The position numbers were made by a program, and so were the translations under genes. A DNA stretch of 64,000 nucleotides from Prevotella sp. E13-17 (GTDB lineage: Bacteria; Bacteroidota; Bacteroidia; Bacteroidales; Bacteroidaceae): assembly GCF_022024035.1 (NCBI RefSeq), contig NZ_CP091787.1:1178001-1242000 (forward strand), given 5' to 3'. The notes under the pieces were generated by a model that saw only the letters and a list, made by a program, of their open reading frames with translations, ran no database searches and was not told the DNA's origin. Position 1 is the stretch's first letter, and each line of letters starts with the position of its first letter. Below, piece after piece: positions 27,865-36,571 of the stretch.

Positions 27865-29052
27865 ATGAGCAATCAGAATACACCACTCGTATGGCTATCC
27901 ACTTTGTACTTTGCAAAAGGGATAGCCTATGTGATGGTGATGTTTCTCTCGCTCATCATGCTCAGTCAGATGGGACTGTCCAGCAATGCCGCTCTCGGCT
28001 GTGTGGCGTTGTTCCATGCGCCTTGGGTCACAAAGTTCTGGTGGAAACCTTATGTGGTTCGGCCGCAGCACTTCACCATGTGGATAGGCATTTCAGAGCT
28101 TTTCCTGGCCATATCTTTTGCCTTTTTGTCGTTCTTCATGGCATCAGTCTGGTGTACGATTATCATCCTATTGTCGATAGCTTGGCTCACTGCCATACAT
28201 AATGTGGCAGTAGATGGACTCTACCGACTGGTGACCCACAATGATCACCTGCCTGCTTTCATGCGGGTGAAAGAGTTGGCACGCAAGATGGCCGTCATTG
28301 TTGGCCAGGGCGTGCTTGTGATGATGGTAGGCAATCTGCAAGTGCTTTACCGCTACGACCGTTTCTACTCGTGGCAAGCCACGTTCTATATTCTGGCAGG
28401 TTTGTTCCTGTTGTTTTGTATGTGGCATCGTCTTGCACTCCCCCGCTGTCTTCATGATGCAGACTACAACATCCATCGCTCGCTGCCCTCGCTGCATGAG
28501 GTGGGGGGCATGTTTCTTTTGGCCTATCCTTTTGCGGTTGGTCTCCAAGCCAAGGTTGGCATCCTTTTTCTGCTTGATGCTCCGAGCAGTGGCGGTTTAG
28601 GCCTGTCGCCCCAGGAGTTTGGACTGGTGATGGGCACCGTAGGCATTACCGGCCTTACTATTGGTGGTATGCTGGGCTTTAGGGTATTGCGCCGCGATGG
28701 CCTCTCACGTTGGTTTTGTCCCATGTCGCTTCTGATGGTGGTGCCTTGCGCCGTCTATGCTTTAATGGCCTATTGGGAGCCCTCTGATCTGTTGATCATC
28801 AGTACTGGTGTACTGATAGAGCAAACCTCCTATGGCTTTGGCTTTGCGGCCTATCTATGGGTGCTTCGTCATGTTGCCAATCGCGAGGCTGGCAAGTCGC
28901 TGATGGCCCTGTCGCTGATGATCTCCTGTATGTTGTCGGGGGTGCTTCAGGCCACTGTGGGCTATTACTATACATTCCTTATTGCCCTTGTCCTGAGTGG
29001 GGTGTCATTGGTGTCCGTTTTGAAAATTAGGAAAAACCCTATACTGAAATAG
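27865..29052 (+). CDS. AmpG-like MFS transporter 2
   Basis: 395 residues, 12 helices. Paralogue of the gene just upstream: LYFAKGIAYVMVMFLSLIM, HAPWVTKFWWKPYV and AIHNVAVDGLYRL replace the corresponding motifs. It starts 6 bp after it. The loss of the acidic residue pattern (AVDGLYR rather than AADGYYM is kept, but SPFVD becomes KPYV) suggests a different substrate. Probably the last gene of the operon. Confidence 0.8.
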   Translation: MSNQNTPLVWLSTLYFAKGIAYVMVMFLSLIMLSQMGLSSNAALGCVALFHAPWVTKFWWKPYVVRPQHFTMWIGISELFLAISFAFLSFFMASVWCTIIILLSIAWLTAIHNVAVDGLYRLVTHNDHLPAFMRVKELARKMAVIVGQGVLVMMVGNLQVLYRYDRFYSWQATFYILAGLFLLFCMWHRLALPRCLHDADYNIHRSLPSLHEVGGMFLLAYPFAVGLQAKVGILFLLDAPSSGGLGLSPQEFGLVMGTVGITGLTIGGMLGFRVLRRDGLSRWFCPMSLLMVVPCAVYALMAYWEPSDLLIISTGVLIEQTSYGFGFAAYLWVLRHVANREAGKSLMALSLMISCMLSGVLQATVGYYYTFLIALVLSGVSLVSVLKIRKNPILK

Positions 29053-29086
29053 GCTTTTCTCTATTGTAGGTTTCTGTTATTTGATG

Positions 29087-29094
29087 TACTTTTG
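29087..29094 (+). promoter_or_regulatory. -7 promoter element of the lipoprotein gene
   Basis: TACTTTTG matches TAnnTTTG, 31 bp before the ATG at 29125. Confidence 0.5.
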
Positions 29095-29124
29095 CCATAG
29101 ACAAACCAAATTACTTCAAAAGTT

Positions 29125-29634
29125 ATGAAAAAGATGTACGCATATACCAAAATGATCATGGCCATGATGGCTGTGATGTTGGCTTTCACCAGTTGTGATG
29201 AAGATGCTGCTTTGGCCTACGACCTGGAAGGTGTTTGGCAGGGTACCATCATTGGTGATTATTATTCTTATCGTGGTTATGAGGTTAGCGATGAGTACGA
29301 CACCGAGATCATGTTTGATCAGGATGGATCGTGGCTGAAAGGAGGTCAGGGTTATGAGATAGACTATAACCTCCGCACCCATCGCTCTACGAAGGTCTAT
29401 TTCAGATGGAGTGTGAAGCGCGGACGCATTCATCTGCATTATGATGATGGCGCTCATGTAGTGATACGCGACTTTGAGACCTATTGGGTGGGTAGCCGCA
29501 TGCGCTTCAAGGGCTATTTCGACGATGCCGAGACGGGCAGACCGCTGGCTTCATTCAATCTGATCAAGGTCGATTCGCCCGATGATTACTTCGACAGTCG
29601 TCAGGCACCCAGCTTCAACAACGAAGAAGAGTAG
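29125..29634 (+). CDS. Putative lipoprotein, lipocalin/Bacteroidales DUF-like, 169 aa
   Basis: 169 residues. Signal peptide MMAVMLAFTSC with lipobox FTSC; lipidated Cys about residue 27. The rest alternates short strands (LEGVWQGTIIGD, TEIMFDQDGSWLKGGQGY, KVYFRWSVKRGRIHLHY), the look of a small beta-barrel or lipocalin-like domain shared by several Bacteroidota lipoproteins. Function unknown. Its stop codon lies inside the strong terminator at 29623-29658. Own promoter, so a single-gene unit. Confidence 0.75.
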   Translation: MKKMYAYTKMIMAMMAVMLAFTSCDEDAALAYDLEGVWQGTIIGDYYSYRGYEVSDEYDTEIMFDQDGSWLKGGQGYEIDYNLRTHRSTKVYFRWSVKRGRIHLHYDDGAHVVIRDFETYWVGSRMRFKGYFDDAETGRPLASFNLIKVDSPDDYFDSRQAPSFNNEEE

Positions 29635-29658
29635 GCTCAATAGGGCCTACTCTTCTTC
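29623..29658. terminator. Strong hairpin terminator
   Basis: A perfect 14 bp inverted repeat (GAAGAAGAGTAGGC / GCCTACTCTTCTTC, 8 nt loop) covering the end of the lipoprotein gene, with a T-rich 3' side. It can act in both directions between this gene and the convergent cysE. Confidence 0.75.
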
Positions 29659-29697
29659 TGTATCTGTATTATATCATTTCCTCATAATCCTTAATGG

Positions 29698-30612
29698 CTA
29701 AATGCCCAGTCCGCCTTGGAACGAGGCATCGATAGCTCGGCTTTGCTGTATGCGAGAGTAGGGAGGCACATTGCTCGTCACCCAGATGTTGCCACCAATC
29801 ACCGAATTGTGACCAATGGTAATGCGCCCCAGGATAGAAGCGTTTGAATAGACCGTGACATGATCTTCGATGATGGGGTGGCGCGGAATGTTCAGCATGT
29901 TGCCATTCTCGTCGTAGCGGAAACTCTTGGCACCCAGCGTCACACCCTGGTACAGCGTGACGTGATTGCCAATGATGGCCGTCTCGCCAATCACCACACC
30001 AGTGCCGTGGTCTATGGCAAAGTATTCGCCAATCTCGGCACCTGGATGAATGTCGATACCCGTCTTCGAGTGAGCCTGTTCGGTGATGATGCGCGGTATC
30101 ACCGGCACCTGCATCTTGTGCAGCACGTGAGCTATGCGATAGTGCGTCATGGTGTTCATCACCGGATAGCAATAGATCACCTCGCCATAGTTGGTGGCGG
30201 CGGGGTCGCTCTGGAACATAGCCTCCACGTCGGTGTATAGCAGACGCTTCACCTCGGGCAACTCGTCGATGAACTTCAGTGCCAGATCTTCGGCAGCCCG
30301 TAGCACGGCATCTTCCGTGCAGTCGCAATCCTCGCAGAACTGCATGCCGCGAGCTATCTGTCGTTTTAGCAGGGTGTAGAGTTCGTCCATGCTCACACCT
30401 ATGTGGTATGAGCGCATCTTCTCGTCGCTCTGACGCTTGTGGAAGTAGTCGGTGAAGATGATATCCTTACACAGGCTCACGATGCGTCTTACTTCCTCTA
30501 CGCTTGGCATGGGTGCCAAACCTGCAGGCATCATATCACGCTCGCGGTCCGACAGTTTCGACAATTTTGCTACGTTTCTCTGTAGCACTTCGTTCAGTCC
30601 GTCCTGTTCCAT
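29698..30612 (-). CDS. cysE: Serine O-acetyltransferase
   Basis: 304 residues. N-terminal helical domain, then the left-handed beta-helix of hexapeptide repeats with catalytic HxxAEIG region: GIDIHPGAEIGEYFAIDHGT, GVVIGETAIIGN, LGAKSF. It makes O-acetylserine from serine and acetyl-CoA, the first step of cysteine synthesis. The N-terminal extension is of the Bacteroidota type. Minus strand, convergent with the lipoprotein gene; 166 bp from glnN. Confidence 0.9.
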   Translation of the reverse strand: MEQDGLNEVLQRNVAKLSKLSDRERDMMPAGLAPMPSVEEVRRIVSLCKDIIFTDYFHKRQSDEKMRSYHIGVSMDELYTLLKRQIARGMQFCEDCDCTEDAVLRAAEDLALKFIDELPEVKRLLYTDVEAMFQSDPAATNYGEVIYCYPVMNTMTHYRIAHVLHKMQVPVIPRIITEQAHSKTGIDIHPGAEIGEYFAIDHGTGVVIGETAIIGNHVTLYQGVTLGAKSFRYDENGNMLNIPRHPIIEDHVTVYSNASILGRITIGHNSVIGGNIWVTSNVPPYSRIQQSRAIDASFQGGLGI

Positions 30613-30650
30613 CTATGTCTTTTTTTGTTATTTATTGTTTTTTTTTGTCG

Positions 30651-30754
30651 GAGGTGCGAGATGCGAGGTGCGAGATGCGAGGTACGAGGTGCGAGGTCAG
30701 ATTTGCTGGCGGATTTTTCTATTCTCGTACCTCGCACCTCGTACCTCGTACCTC
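30651..30754. repeat. Short tandem GAGGTGC/GAGGTAC units in both orientations, hairpin-forming
   Basis: 30651-30696 is an array of 7-8 bp units (GAGGTGCGAGATGC...) and 30723-30754 carries the complementary units (CTCGTACCTCGC...). Together they fold into a long hairpin with a 26 nt loop. It fills the gap between cysE and glnN. May serve as the glnN terminator or be a slippage-prone intergenic repeat. Confidence 0.6.
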
Positions 30755-30778
30755 GAATCTATCCTCGTCCCCTCGATA

Positions 30779-32971
30779 TTACCTAATGAACAGCAACTCG
30801 CGGTACTTAGGCAGCGTCCACAAACCATCCTCTACGATTAGCTCCAGTTTGTCCACCTCATAACGTATGGCTTCCATTTTGGGGCATACCGTGTCATGGT
30901 AGGCAATGGCACGTTGGTGGATGTCCTCAATGCGGTTTGCCACGCGACGGGCCTCGGTAAGATCATCAACCAACTGCTCAATTTTCTCCGTACGCTCGGC
31001 AATCTCTTCGATGAGTTTCAAGTTACGGCTTGACAGTCGTTTGGCGCGCTCAACGTCAAAGACCTCTTTCATGCCCTGCACGTTTTTGATCAGTTTCGAC
31101 TGGTAGTGGGTGGCCACTGGTATAATGTGGTTCATAGCTAAATCACCCAATACGCGAGCCTCTATCTGTACGGTTTTGACGTACATTTCCCATTTTACCT
31201 CGTTGCGGGCCTCCAGCTCCTTCTTGTTCATCACCTTGGTGCTCTCAAACATCTTGATGCTCGACTCGTCCAGATAGTGCTCGAAGATCACGGGGCATGA
31301 CTTCTCTACGTCGAGTCCGCGTTTGGCAGCCTCCTTCACCCATTCCTCGCTGTATCCGTTGCCATCGAAGCGAATGGGCTTACACGTCTTTACATCGTCC
31401 TTCAATACCTCAAGCAGCGCCTGAATTTTGTCTTCGCCCTTGGCAATCTTGGCATCCACGCGCTCCTTGAACGAAATCAGGGCCTCGGCCATAGCAGCGT
31501 TGAGGGCTATCATGGCGCTGGCACAGTTAACGCTCGAACCAGGTGCACGGAACTCAAAGCGATTGCCTGTGAAGGCAAATGGCGATGTGCGGTTACGGTC
31601 GGTATTGTCCACGATGAGGTCGGGAATCTGAGGAATGTCAATGACCATGCCTTGTTTGCCTTTCAGGTTGAACAATTCGTTGGTCTCTGATGTCTCAATG
31701 TGGTTCAGCAGTTCCGTGAGCTGCGTGCCCAGGAAGCTCGATATGATGGCAGGAGGCGCCTCGTTGCCACCCAGACGATGGGCATTGGTGGCGCTCATGA
31801 TAGAAGCCTTCAGCAGGCCATTGTGCTTATATACCGCCATCAGTGTCTCCACGATAAAGGTCACGAAACGCAGGTTCTCTTCAGGTGTTTTGCCCGGTGC
31901 ATGCAGCAATACGCCATTGTCGGCGCTAAGGCTCCAGTTATTGTGCTTACCACTGCCATTGATGCCATCGAACGGCTTTTCGTGCAGTAGCACGCGGAAG
32001 CCATGCTTGCGTGCCACCTTCTTCATCAGCGACATCAGTAGCATGTTGTGGTCAACTGCCAGATTGCACTCCTCAAAGATGGGGGCCAACTCAAATTGGT
32101 TGGGAGCCACTTCGTTGTGACGTGTCTTCACGGGGATGGCCAACTCCAGAGACTGTATTTCCAAGTCTTTCATGAATGCCTGTACGCGGTCGGGGATGGT
32201 GCCAAAGTAGTGGTCGTCCATCTGCTGGTTCTTGGCGCTCTCGTGGCCCATCAGGGTGCGACCCGTCATCAGCAGGTCAGGGCGGGCAGAGTAGAGGCCC
32301 TCGTCCACCAGGAAATACTCTTGTTCCCAGCCCAGGTTCACTTGCACCTTGGTCACGTCGTCATAGAAATATTGGCAAACGTCCTTGGCTGCCTTGCTCA
32401 CGGCATGGATGGCACGGAGCAGGGGAGCCTTATAGTCAAGGGCTTCACCCGTATAGGCGATGAATATGGTGGGGATACACAGTGTGTCGTCGATAATGAA
32501 GACAGGGCTGGTGGGGTCCCATGCTGAGTAGCCGCGTGCCTCAAAGGTGTTGCGGATGCCACCATTAGGGAATGAACTGGCATCAGGTTCCTGCTGAACC
32601 AACAACTTACCCGAGAATTTCTCCATCATGCCTCCCTTGCCGTCGTGCTCAACAAAGGCGTCGTGCTTCTCGGCAGTGCCCTCGGTCAGAGGCTGAAACC
32701 AGTGGGTGTAGTGGGTGCATCCCATCTCTATGGCCCATTGCTTCATGCCGGCAGCCACGGCGTCGGCTATCGAGCGATCGAGACGAGCCCCATTGTCAAT
32801 CACATCCACCAGTTTGTCGTAGATGTCTTTCGGCAGGTACTTGTACATTTTCTCGCGGTTGAACACATACTTGCCGAAATACTCTGACGGACGTTCGCTG
32901 GGTACTTCCACGTTGACGGCGCTCTTCTTGAACGCCTCTTCCACTACCTGAAATCTTAAATTGTTTGTCAT
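30779..32971 (-). CDS. glnN: Glutamine synthetase type III
   Basis: 730 residues from ATG 32971, the usual size for GSIII. NRTSPFAFTGNRFEFR, LNPKAPNQ-type NEVAPNQFELAP, and GSGKHNNWS are family landmarks. It condenses ammonia and glutamate using ATP in the cytosol. An in-frame extension reaches 33109, but it runs through the promoter at 32993-33023, so it is not coding. The TACCTTTG core lies 22 bp before the ATG. Upstream are two further, decayed copies of the same promoter cassette. Confidence 0.95.
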   Translation of the reverse strand: MTNNLRFQVVEEAFKKSAVNVEVPSERPSEYFGKYVFNREKMYKYLPKDIYDKLVDVIDNGARLDRSIADAVAAGMKQWAIEMGCTHYTHWFQPLTEGTAEKHDAFVEHDGKGGMMEKFSGKLLVQQEPDASSFPNGGIRNTFEARGYSAWDPTSPVFIIDDTLCIPTIFIAYTGEALDYKAPLLRAIHAVSKAAKDVCQYFYDDVTKVQVNLGWEQEYFLVDEGLYSARPDLLMTGRTLMGHESAKNQQMDDHYFGTIPDRVQAFMKDLEIQSLELAIPVKTRHNEVAPNQFELAPIFEECNLAVDHNMLLMSLMKKVARKHGFRVLLHEKPFDGINGSGKHNNWSLSADNGVLLHAPGKTPEENLRFVTFIVETLMAVYKHNGLLKASIMSATNAHRLGGNEAPPAIISSFLGTQLTELLNHIETSETNELFNLKGKQGMVIDIPQIPDLIVDNTDRNRTSPFAFTGNRFEFRAPGSSVNCASAMIALNAAMAEALISFKERVDAKIAKGEDKIQALLEVLKDDVKTCKPIRFDGNGYSEEWVKEAAKRGLDVEKSCPVIFEHYLDESSIKMFESTKVMNKKELEARNEVKWEMYVKTVQIEARVLGDLAMNHIIPVATHYQSKLIKNVQGMKEVFDVERAKRLSSRNLKLIEEIAERTEKIEQLVDDLTEARRVANRIEDIHQRAIAYHDTVCPKMEAIRYEVDKLELIVEDGLWTLPKYRELLFIR

Positions 32972-32992
32972 TGCCTTGTCTAATTTTGCCTG

Positions 32993-33023
32993 CAAAGGTA
33001 CGAATAAGTGAGCAAAGAACAAA
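32993..33023 (-). promoter_or_regulatory. Promoter cassette A1, glnN
   Basis: Minus strand TTTG, 19 bp spacer, TACCTTTG: a perfect Bacteroidota promoter. The spacer contains GCTCACTTATTCG, shared with the cassettes at 35469 and 46120, which precede unrelated genes. Confidence 0.75.
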
Positions 33024-33230
33024 ATAAAAGATCCTATCTTTTGATTTTTTCTTTCGAACGACAGTACATTAGACGAAGTCAGAGGTACGAATAAGTGAGC
33101 AAAGAACAAAATAAAAAGACTCGCTTTTTATTTTTTCTTTCGAATGCAAGTACCTTGGACGAAGTCAGAGGTACGAATAAACGAGCGAAATGCAAAAAAA
33201 AACTCGCTTTTTATTTGTATTTCTCCACGA
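33024..33230 (-). repeat. Two degenerate tandem copies (A2, A3) of the promoter cassette
   Basis: The A1 sequence (GTACGAATAAGTGAGC, then an A-rich part and a hairpin with ACTCGC) recurs at about 33084-33170 and again at 33171-33230. In both, the -7 octamer has become TACCTCTG, so they are probably inactive relics. Unit length is about 87 bp. Confidence 0.65.
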
Positions 33231-33232
33231 TT

Positions 33233-33410
33233 GGAGCCGCCTACGGCGGGAAGGTATAGCTCGACGGCCGACAGGGAAAGTCAAATTTTTCAAAATTGAA
33301 AACAAAATTGTTCAATTGATTTTTTTCTTATCCGACACAAGCCGAAGGATATAAAAACTGTTTAATTTTGAATCAGATTTTGAAAAATTTCCCTGCGCAG
33401 CAGGCTAAAA
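33233..33410 (+). repeat. MITE-like element B1
   Basis: One of five related elements in the window. Left hairpin CCGCCTACGGCGG, AT-rich middle with CACAAGCCGAAGGATATAAA, right end TTTCCCTGCGCAGCAGG. The gap 33110-33606 contains only this, B2 and the promoter cassettes; no gene is seen in it. Confidence 0.65.
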
Positions 33411-33421
33411 CTTCCACGATT

Positions 33422-33564
33422 GAGGCCGCCTGTCGGCGGGAAATTCTTCAAAATTGGAAACAAAATTTTTCATTTTTATTTTTTTTGTCTGACACAAGCC
33501 GAAGGATATAAAAACTGTTTAATTTTGAATCAAATTTTATATAATTTCCCTGCGAAGCAGGCTA
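33422..33564 (+). repeat. MITE-like element B2
   Basis: 143 bp copy of the element: left hairpin CCGCCTGTCGGCGG, GGGAAATT near the left end and AATTTCCC near the right, right hairpin CCTGCGAAGCAGG. Two extra short GAAGCAGGCT units follow up to 33605. Confidence 0.65.
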
Positions 33565-33606
33565 CTTTTTCCACGAAGCAGGCTAAACCTCCCACGAAGC
33601 AGGCTC

Positions 33607-34461
33607 CTAATCTCTGAAACGCTTCATGATGTCGCCATAAGCCTCGATTCTGCGATCACGCAAGAAAGGCCACCAGCGACGCACCTGCTCCGAGCGCTTC
33701 ATGTCCACCTCGACAACAGCCTCCGTCTCCTGGTCGGTGGGCGCCTCGTAGAGCAACTCACCCTGCGGACCAGCCACAAACGAAGTGCCCCAGAAAGGCA
33801 CACCGTCCTCGTCGCCTACACGGTTCACCGTCACCACAGGCAGACCGTTGGCCACAGCATGTCCGCGCTGCACCGTCTGCCACGCCATGCGCTGGCGCTC
33901 CTGCTCCTCACGCGTGTCGTGTGGGTCGTAGCCTATGGCGGTGGGGTAGATGAGCAACTCGGCACCAGCCAATGCCATCAGTCGCGCTGCCTCGGGATAC
34001 CACTGGTCCCAGCACACCAGCACGCCCAGCTTTCCTACCGAGGTCTGGATGGGTTCAAAGCCCAGGTCACCGGGTGTGAAGTAGAACTTCTCGTAGTAGC
34101 CAGGGTCGTCGGGGATGTGCATCTTGCGATACTTGCCGGCAATCGTGCCGTCTTTCTCCATAACCACCGCGGTGTTATGATACAATCCTGCAGAGCGACG
34201 CTCGAAGAGCGAGGTCACGATCACCACGCCCAGCTCCTTGGCGAGTGCGCCGTAGAACTCGGTGGAGGGTCCGGGGATAGGCTCTGCTTGGTCGAAGAGG
34301 TTCACGTCCTCCACCTGACAGAAGTACAGCCCGTTGTGCAACTCCTGCAGCACCACGAGTTCAGCGCCCTCGCGTGCCACCTTTCTTACCTTCTCGGCCA
34401 GTCTCCGCTTGTTATCCTCGCGGTCGGCCGTGTTGTGCTGTTGAATGATTCCTATCTTCAT
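33607..34461 (-). CDS. aguB: N-carbamoylputrescine amidase
   Basis: 284 residues. Nitrilase-superfamily triad: E in LVVLQELHNGLYF, K in YRKMHIPDDPGYYEK, C in VLVCWDQWYPE. It hydrolyses N-carbamoylputrescine to putrescine, CO2 and ammonia. Encoded 13 bp downstream of aguA on the minus strand, so the two enzymes complete the agmatine route to putrescine in one operon. Confidence 0.93.
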   Translation of the reverse strand: MKIGIIQQHNTADREDNKRRLAEKVRKVAREGAELVVLQELHNGLYFCQVEDVNLFDQAEPIPGPSTEFYGALAKELGVVIVTSLFERRSAGLYHNTAVVMEKDGTIAGKYRKMHIPDDPGYYEKFYFTPGDLGFEPIQTSVGKLGVLVCWDQWYPEAARLMALAGAELLIYPTAIGYDPHDTREEQERQRMAWQTVQRGHAVANGLPVVTVNRVGDEDGVPFWGTSFVAGPQGELLYEAPTDQETEAVVEVDMKRSEQVRRWWPFLRDRRIEAYGDIMKRFRD

Positions 34462-34474
34462 AATTTCTCAACTT

Positions 34475-35464
34475 TCAATAATATTGCATCGTGCAACAAT
34501 GCAGCGACCCATGCTGCTTCACGACAGCCCTACAGTCTATCCCCACAATCTCACGGTCGGGGAACGCCTCGCCCACCACGCGCATCGCCTCGGCATCGAG
34601 GTCAGGCTGATTGTAGGTAGGCATCAGCACCGCCCCATTCACGATGAGGTAGTTGGCATACGTAGCAGGCAACCTGTCGCCATCATCATAGATGGGGCGG
34701 GGCAGGGGCAGCTTCAGCAGGCGGTAGGGCTTGCCATCCGTGGTGCGCAGTCCCCTTAGCTCTTCCTCCATCAGCGCCAAGTCAGGATGCGCCTCGTCTC
34801 CACCCGTATATACTATGGTGTCGTTAGGGCAGATGCGTACCAGCGTGTCGATGTGCCCGTCGGTGTCGTCGCCAATCAGACTGCCGTGGTTCAGCCACAC
34901 GATGCGTTCCGCCCCCAACCATGCTTTCAGTCGCTCCTCTATCTCCAGTTGCGTCAGAGGCTGGTTGCGGTGTGGCGCCATCAGACAGCAGCTGGTCGTA
35001 AACACCGTGCCCTGTCCGTCGCTCTCTATCGAGCCACCCTCCAGCACAAAGTCCAGATGCTGCTCATAGTCTCCATTTACCAATCCCTGGTCATACAAGT
35101 ATCTGTTGATTTGATTGTCCAGCTCAGCCTCGAACTTCTCTCCCCAGCCATTAAACTGAAAATCGAGCAGCACCAGTTGCTGGTCCTCCTCGACGGTGAT
35201 GAAGCCGTGGTCGCGTGCCCACGTATCGTTAGAAGTGAAAGAAGTGATGCTCGCATTTTCCAGGTTACCAAGCTCGGCGCTTAGCTCTTCAGGTGCGACG
35301 ATGAGCAATGCCTCGCGCTTACCTATTTCGCGAGCCAAGTTTCTATAGACAGCCGTGATCTCTGGCAGTATCGGTGCCCAGTCCGTGTCCTTGTGAGGCC
35401 ATGTCAGTTGCACCATGCTTTGTGCCTCCCATTCGGCCAGCATCCGTCTCTTGTTAGTTTTCAT
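34475..35464 (-). CDS. aguA: Agmatine deiminase
   Basis: 329 residues. DTDGHIDTLVRI (catalytic Asp/His) and HGSLHCCTMQYY at the C-terminus (catalytic Cys) are the peptidylarginine-deiminase-fold motifs. It converts agmatine to N-carbamoylputrescine. The first ATG (35464) is only 4 bp from the end of TACCTTTG (35469-35476), so either the mRNA is leaderless or translation begins at the second Met (35443, MLAEWEAQ), which is where family members normally begin. I favour the second Met but keep the longer coordinates. Confidence 0.92.
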   Translation of the reverse strand: MKTNKRRMLAEWEAQSMVQLTWPHKDTDWAPILPEITAVYRNLAREIGKREALLIVAPEELSAELGNLENASITSFTSNDTWARDHGFITVEEDQQLVLLDFQFNGWGEKFEAELDNQINRYLYDQGLVNGDYEQHLDFVLEGGSIESDGQGTVFTTSCCLMAPHRNQPLTQLEIEERLKAWLGAERIVWLNHGSLIGDDTDGHIDTLVRICPNDTIVYTGGDEAHPDLALMEEELRGLRTTDGKPYRLLKLPLPRPIYDDGDRLPATYANYLIVNGAVLMPTYNQPDLDAEAMRVVGEAFPDREIVGIDCRAVVKQHGSLHCCTMQYY

Positions 35465-35468
35465 GGTG

Positions 35469-35499
35469 CAAAGGTACTAATAAGTGAGCGAAATACAAA
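35469..35499 (-). promoter_or_regulatory. Promoter cassette A4, aguAB
   Basis: Minus strand TTTG (35496-35499), 19 bp, TACCTTTG. The spacer contains GCTCACTTATTAG, nearly identical to cassettes A1 and A5, although the genes are unrelated. Confidence 0.75.
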
Positions 35500-35550
35500 G
35501 AAAAGCTCGCTTTTTATTTGTATTTCCGAACGATAGTACCTTTGGCAAAT

Positions 35551-35650
35551 CCCCTCCCATGTAGGGGAGGGGTCGGGGGTGGGGTCAGTATTGTTCTAAC
35601 TGCAAAGAAGTTACAGACCCCACCCCTGCCCCTCCCCTACATGGGAGGGG
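35551..35650. repeat. G/C-rich long inverted repeat C1
   Basis: CCCCTCCCATGTAGGGGAGG... on the left is the reverse complement of the right end, giving a hairpin with arms of about 35 bp and a 25-30 nt loop. A close copy lies at 45790-45897. Located between aguA and the smalltalk gene. Confidence 0.7.
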
Positions 35651-35670
35651 AGTTCAGCGGAAGGGAGGGG

Positions 35671-35772
35671 TCAATTCATACAACTAGCCACGCCGAGGCT
35701 AGTGGCGATCGCCGTGAGCACGGCGATGATGGTCTGCACGATAAACTTCCAAGTTTCAATTTTGTTTTTCAT
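35671..35772 (-). CDS. Smalltalk protein, 33 aa
   Basis: 33 residues: MKNKIETWKFIVQTIIAVL continuing with TAIATSLGVASCMN. This matches the Bacteroidales smalltalk family: a basic start, one hydrophobic helix and a cysteine near the end. Known family context is between an HU-like DNA-binding protein and an N-acetylmuramoyl-L-alanine amidase. The HU-like gene is present at 35931, but the amidase is missing. Function unknown. Confidence 0.75.
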   Translation of the reverse strand: MKNKIETWKFIVQTIIAVLTAIATSLGVASCMN

Positions 35773-35888
35773 GGTAATAAAAAAAAAATAATAGTTGAGA
35801 GTTCTTTCTAAGGAAAGCGAGCAAGCTCGAGCGGAGAACTGAGAGGTGTTGCGCCCTATGGCGCAAACTCAACGATGAGAGTAAAAGC

Positions 35889-35926
35889 GCCCCTCCCTAC
35901 AGGGAGGGGAACGGGGGTGGGTCTGT
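35889..35926. repeat. G/C-rich palindrome C3
   Basis: CCCCTCCCTACAGGGAGGGG plus a GGGTGGGTCTG tail, a single-hairpin relative of C1. It sits 5 bp downstream of the HU-like gene and could end its transcript. The rest of 35773-35930 shows a partial copy of the 60 bp palindromic element (GCGAGCAAGCTCGAGC, about 35819-35834). Confidence 0.6.
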
Positions 35927-35930
35927 TTGT

Positions 35931-36362
35931 TTAGTCCTCATTCTCCTGCTCCTCCGCCTCGCTGCCATACTTGTCCTGCTCGCGAATGTGGATACCGTTG
36001 AGCATGGACTTGATGCGATGGTTGTCCACCACGCGGGTCTCGGGCTGAAAGGCAATGCGGATGCTCTTGATGTTGTTGGCGGTGAACTCCTTCTCGGTGT
36101 CGGCTCCCGTGGTGGAGATGGCTATCTTGAAGGCACCAATGCCGTCGAGCACCACACGACCACCCTGAATCAACTTTTGGTTCATCACCTCGCTCAGTTC
36201 GCAGAGCACGGCTTTCACGTCAGATTTCTTGACCGAGGCGTTGCGCTGAATCTCGTCGGCGAGCTGGTCGGTGGTCACTACTTCGCTGACAACGGCACGT
36301 CCGTACCACTTGCCAAACATTTTTGAGTTTTTTACCTTGTTTTGATACTTTTTGAATCGCAT
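35931..36362 (-). CDS. HU-like DNA-binding protein, extended
   Basis: 143 residues, longer than HU (90). The core (RNASVKKSDVKAVLCELSEV, then GGRVVLDGIGAFKIAIS) is the HU/IHF fold; an N-terminal and an acidic C-terminal tail are added. Bacteroidota HU-like proteins of this size occur beside smalltalk genes. Cytosolic, probably nucleoid-binding. Promoter TACCTTTG at 36409-36416. A truncated copy of its last 40 codons lies at 44426-44552. Confidence 0.85.
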   Translation of the reverse strand: MRFKKYQNKVKNSKMFGKWYGRAVVSEVVTTDQLADEIQRNASVKKSDVKAVLCELSEVMNQKLIQGGRVVLDGIGAFKIAISTTGADTEKEFTANNIKSIRIAFQPETRVVDNHRIKSMLNGIHIREQDKYGSEAEEQENED

Positions 36363-36408
36363 AAATGTTGTGTGTTTTTAATGGTTAAATGACTATTGCT
36401 TTACGTTA

Positions 36409-36416
36409 CAAAGGTA
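36409..36416 (-). promoter_or_regulatory. -7 promoter element of the HU-like gene
   Basis: TACCTTTG on the minus strand, 47 bp before the ATG at 36362. Confidence 0.5.
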
Positions 36417-36571
36417 CGAAATTTATTTCGATTTTGCAAATATTTTCCAAACTTTTTTCGCCCTTGTTCCCAACTTTTTTTCGCGTTGTTTTGCCATGAA
36501 ATAGTGGCGCTTTTCGCTACGAATAGTGGCACTTTAAGGATGGAAAAGTGTCACTATTCTTCGAGTCGCCT

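Noticed and set aside
32972..33109. In-frame extension upstream of glnN
   Set aside because: It is made of repeated promoter cassettes; the GSIII start is the ATG at 32971.
33420..33617. 65-codon open frame in the B2 element
   Set aside because: Low complexity, inside a repeat, no ribosome site or homology.
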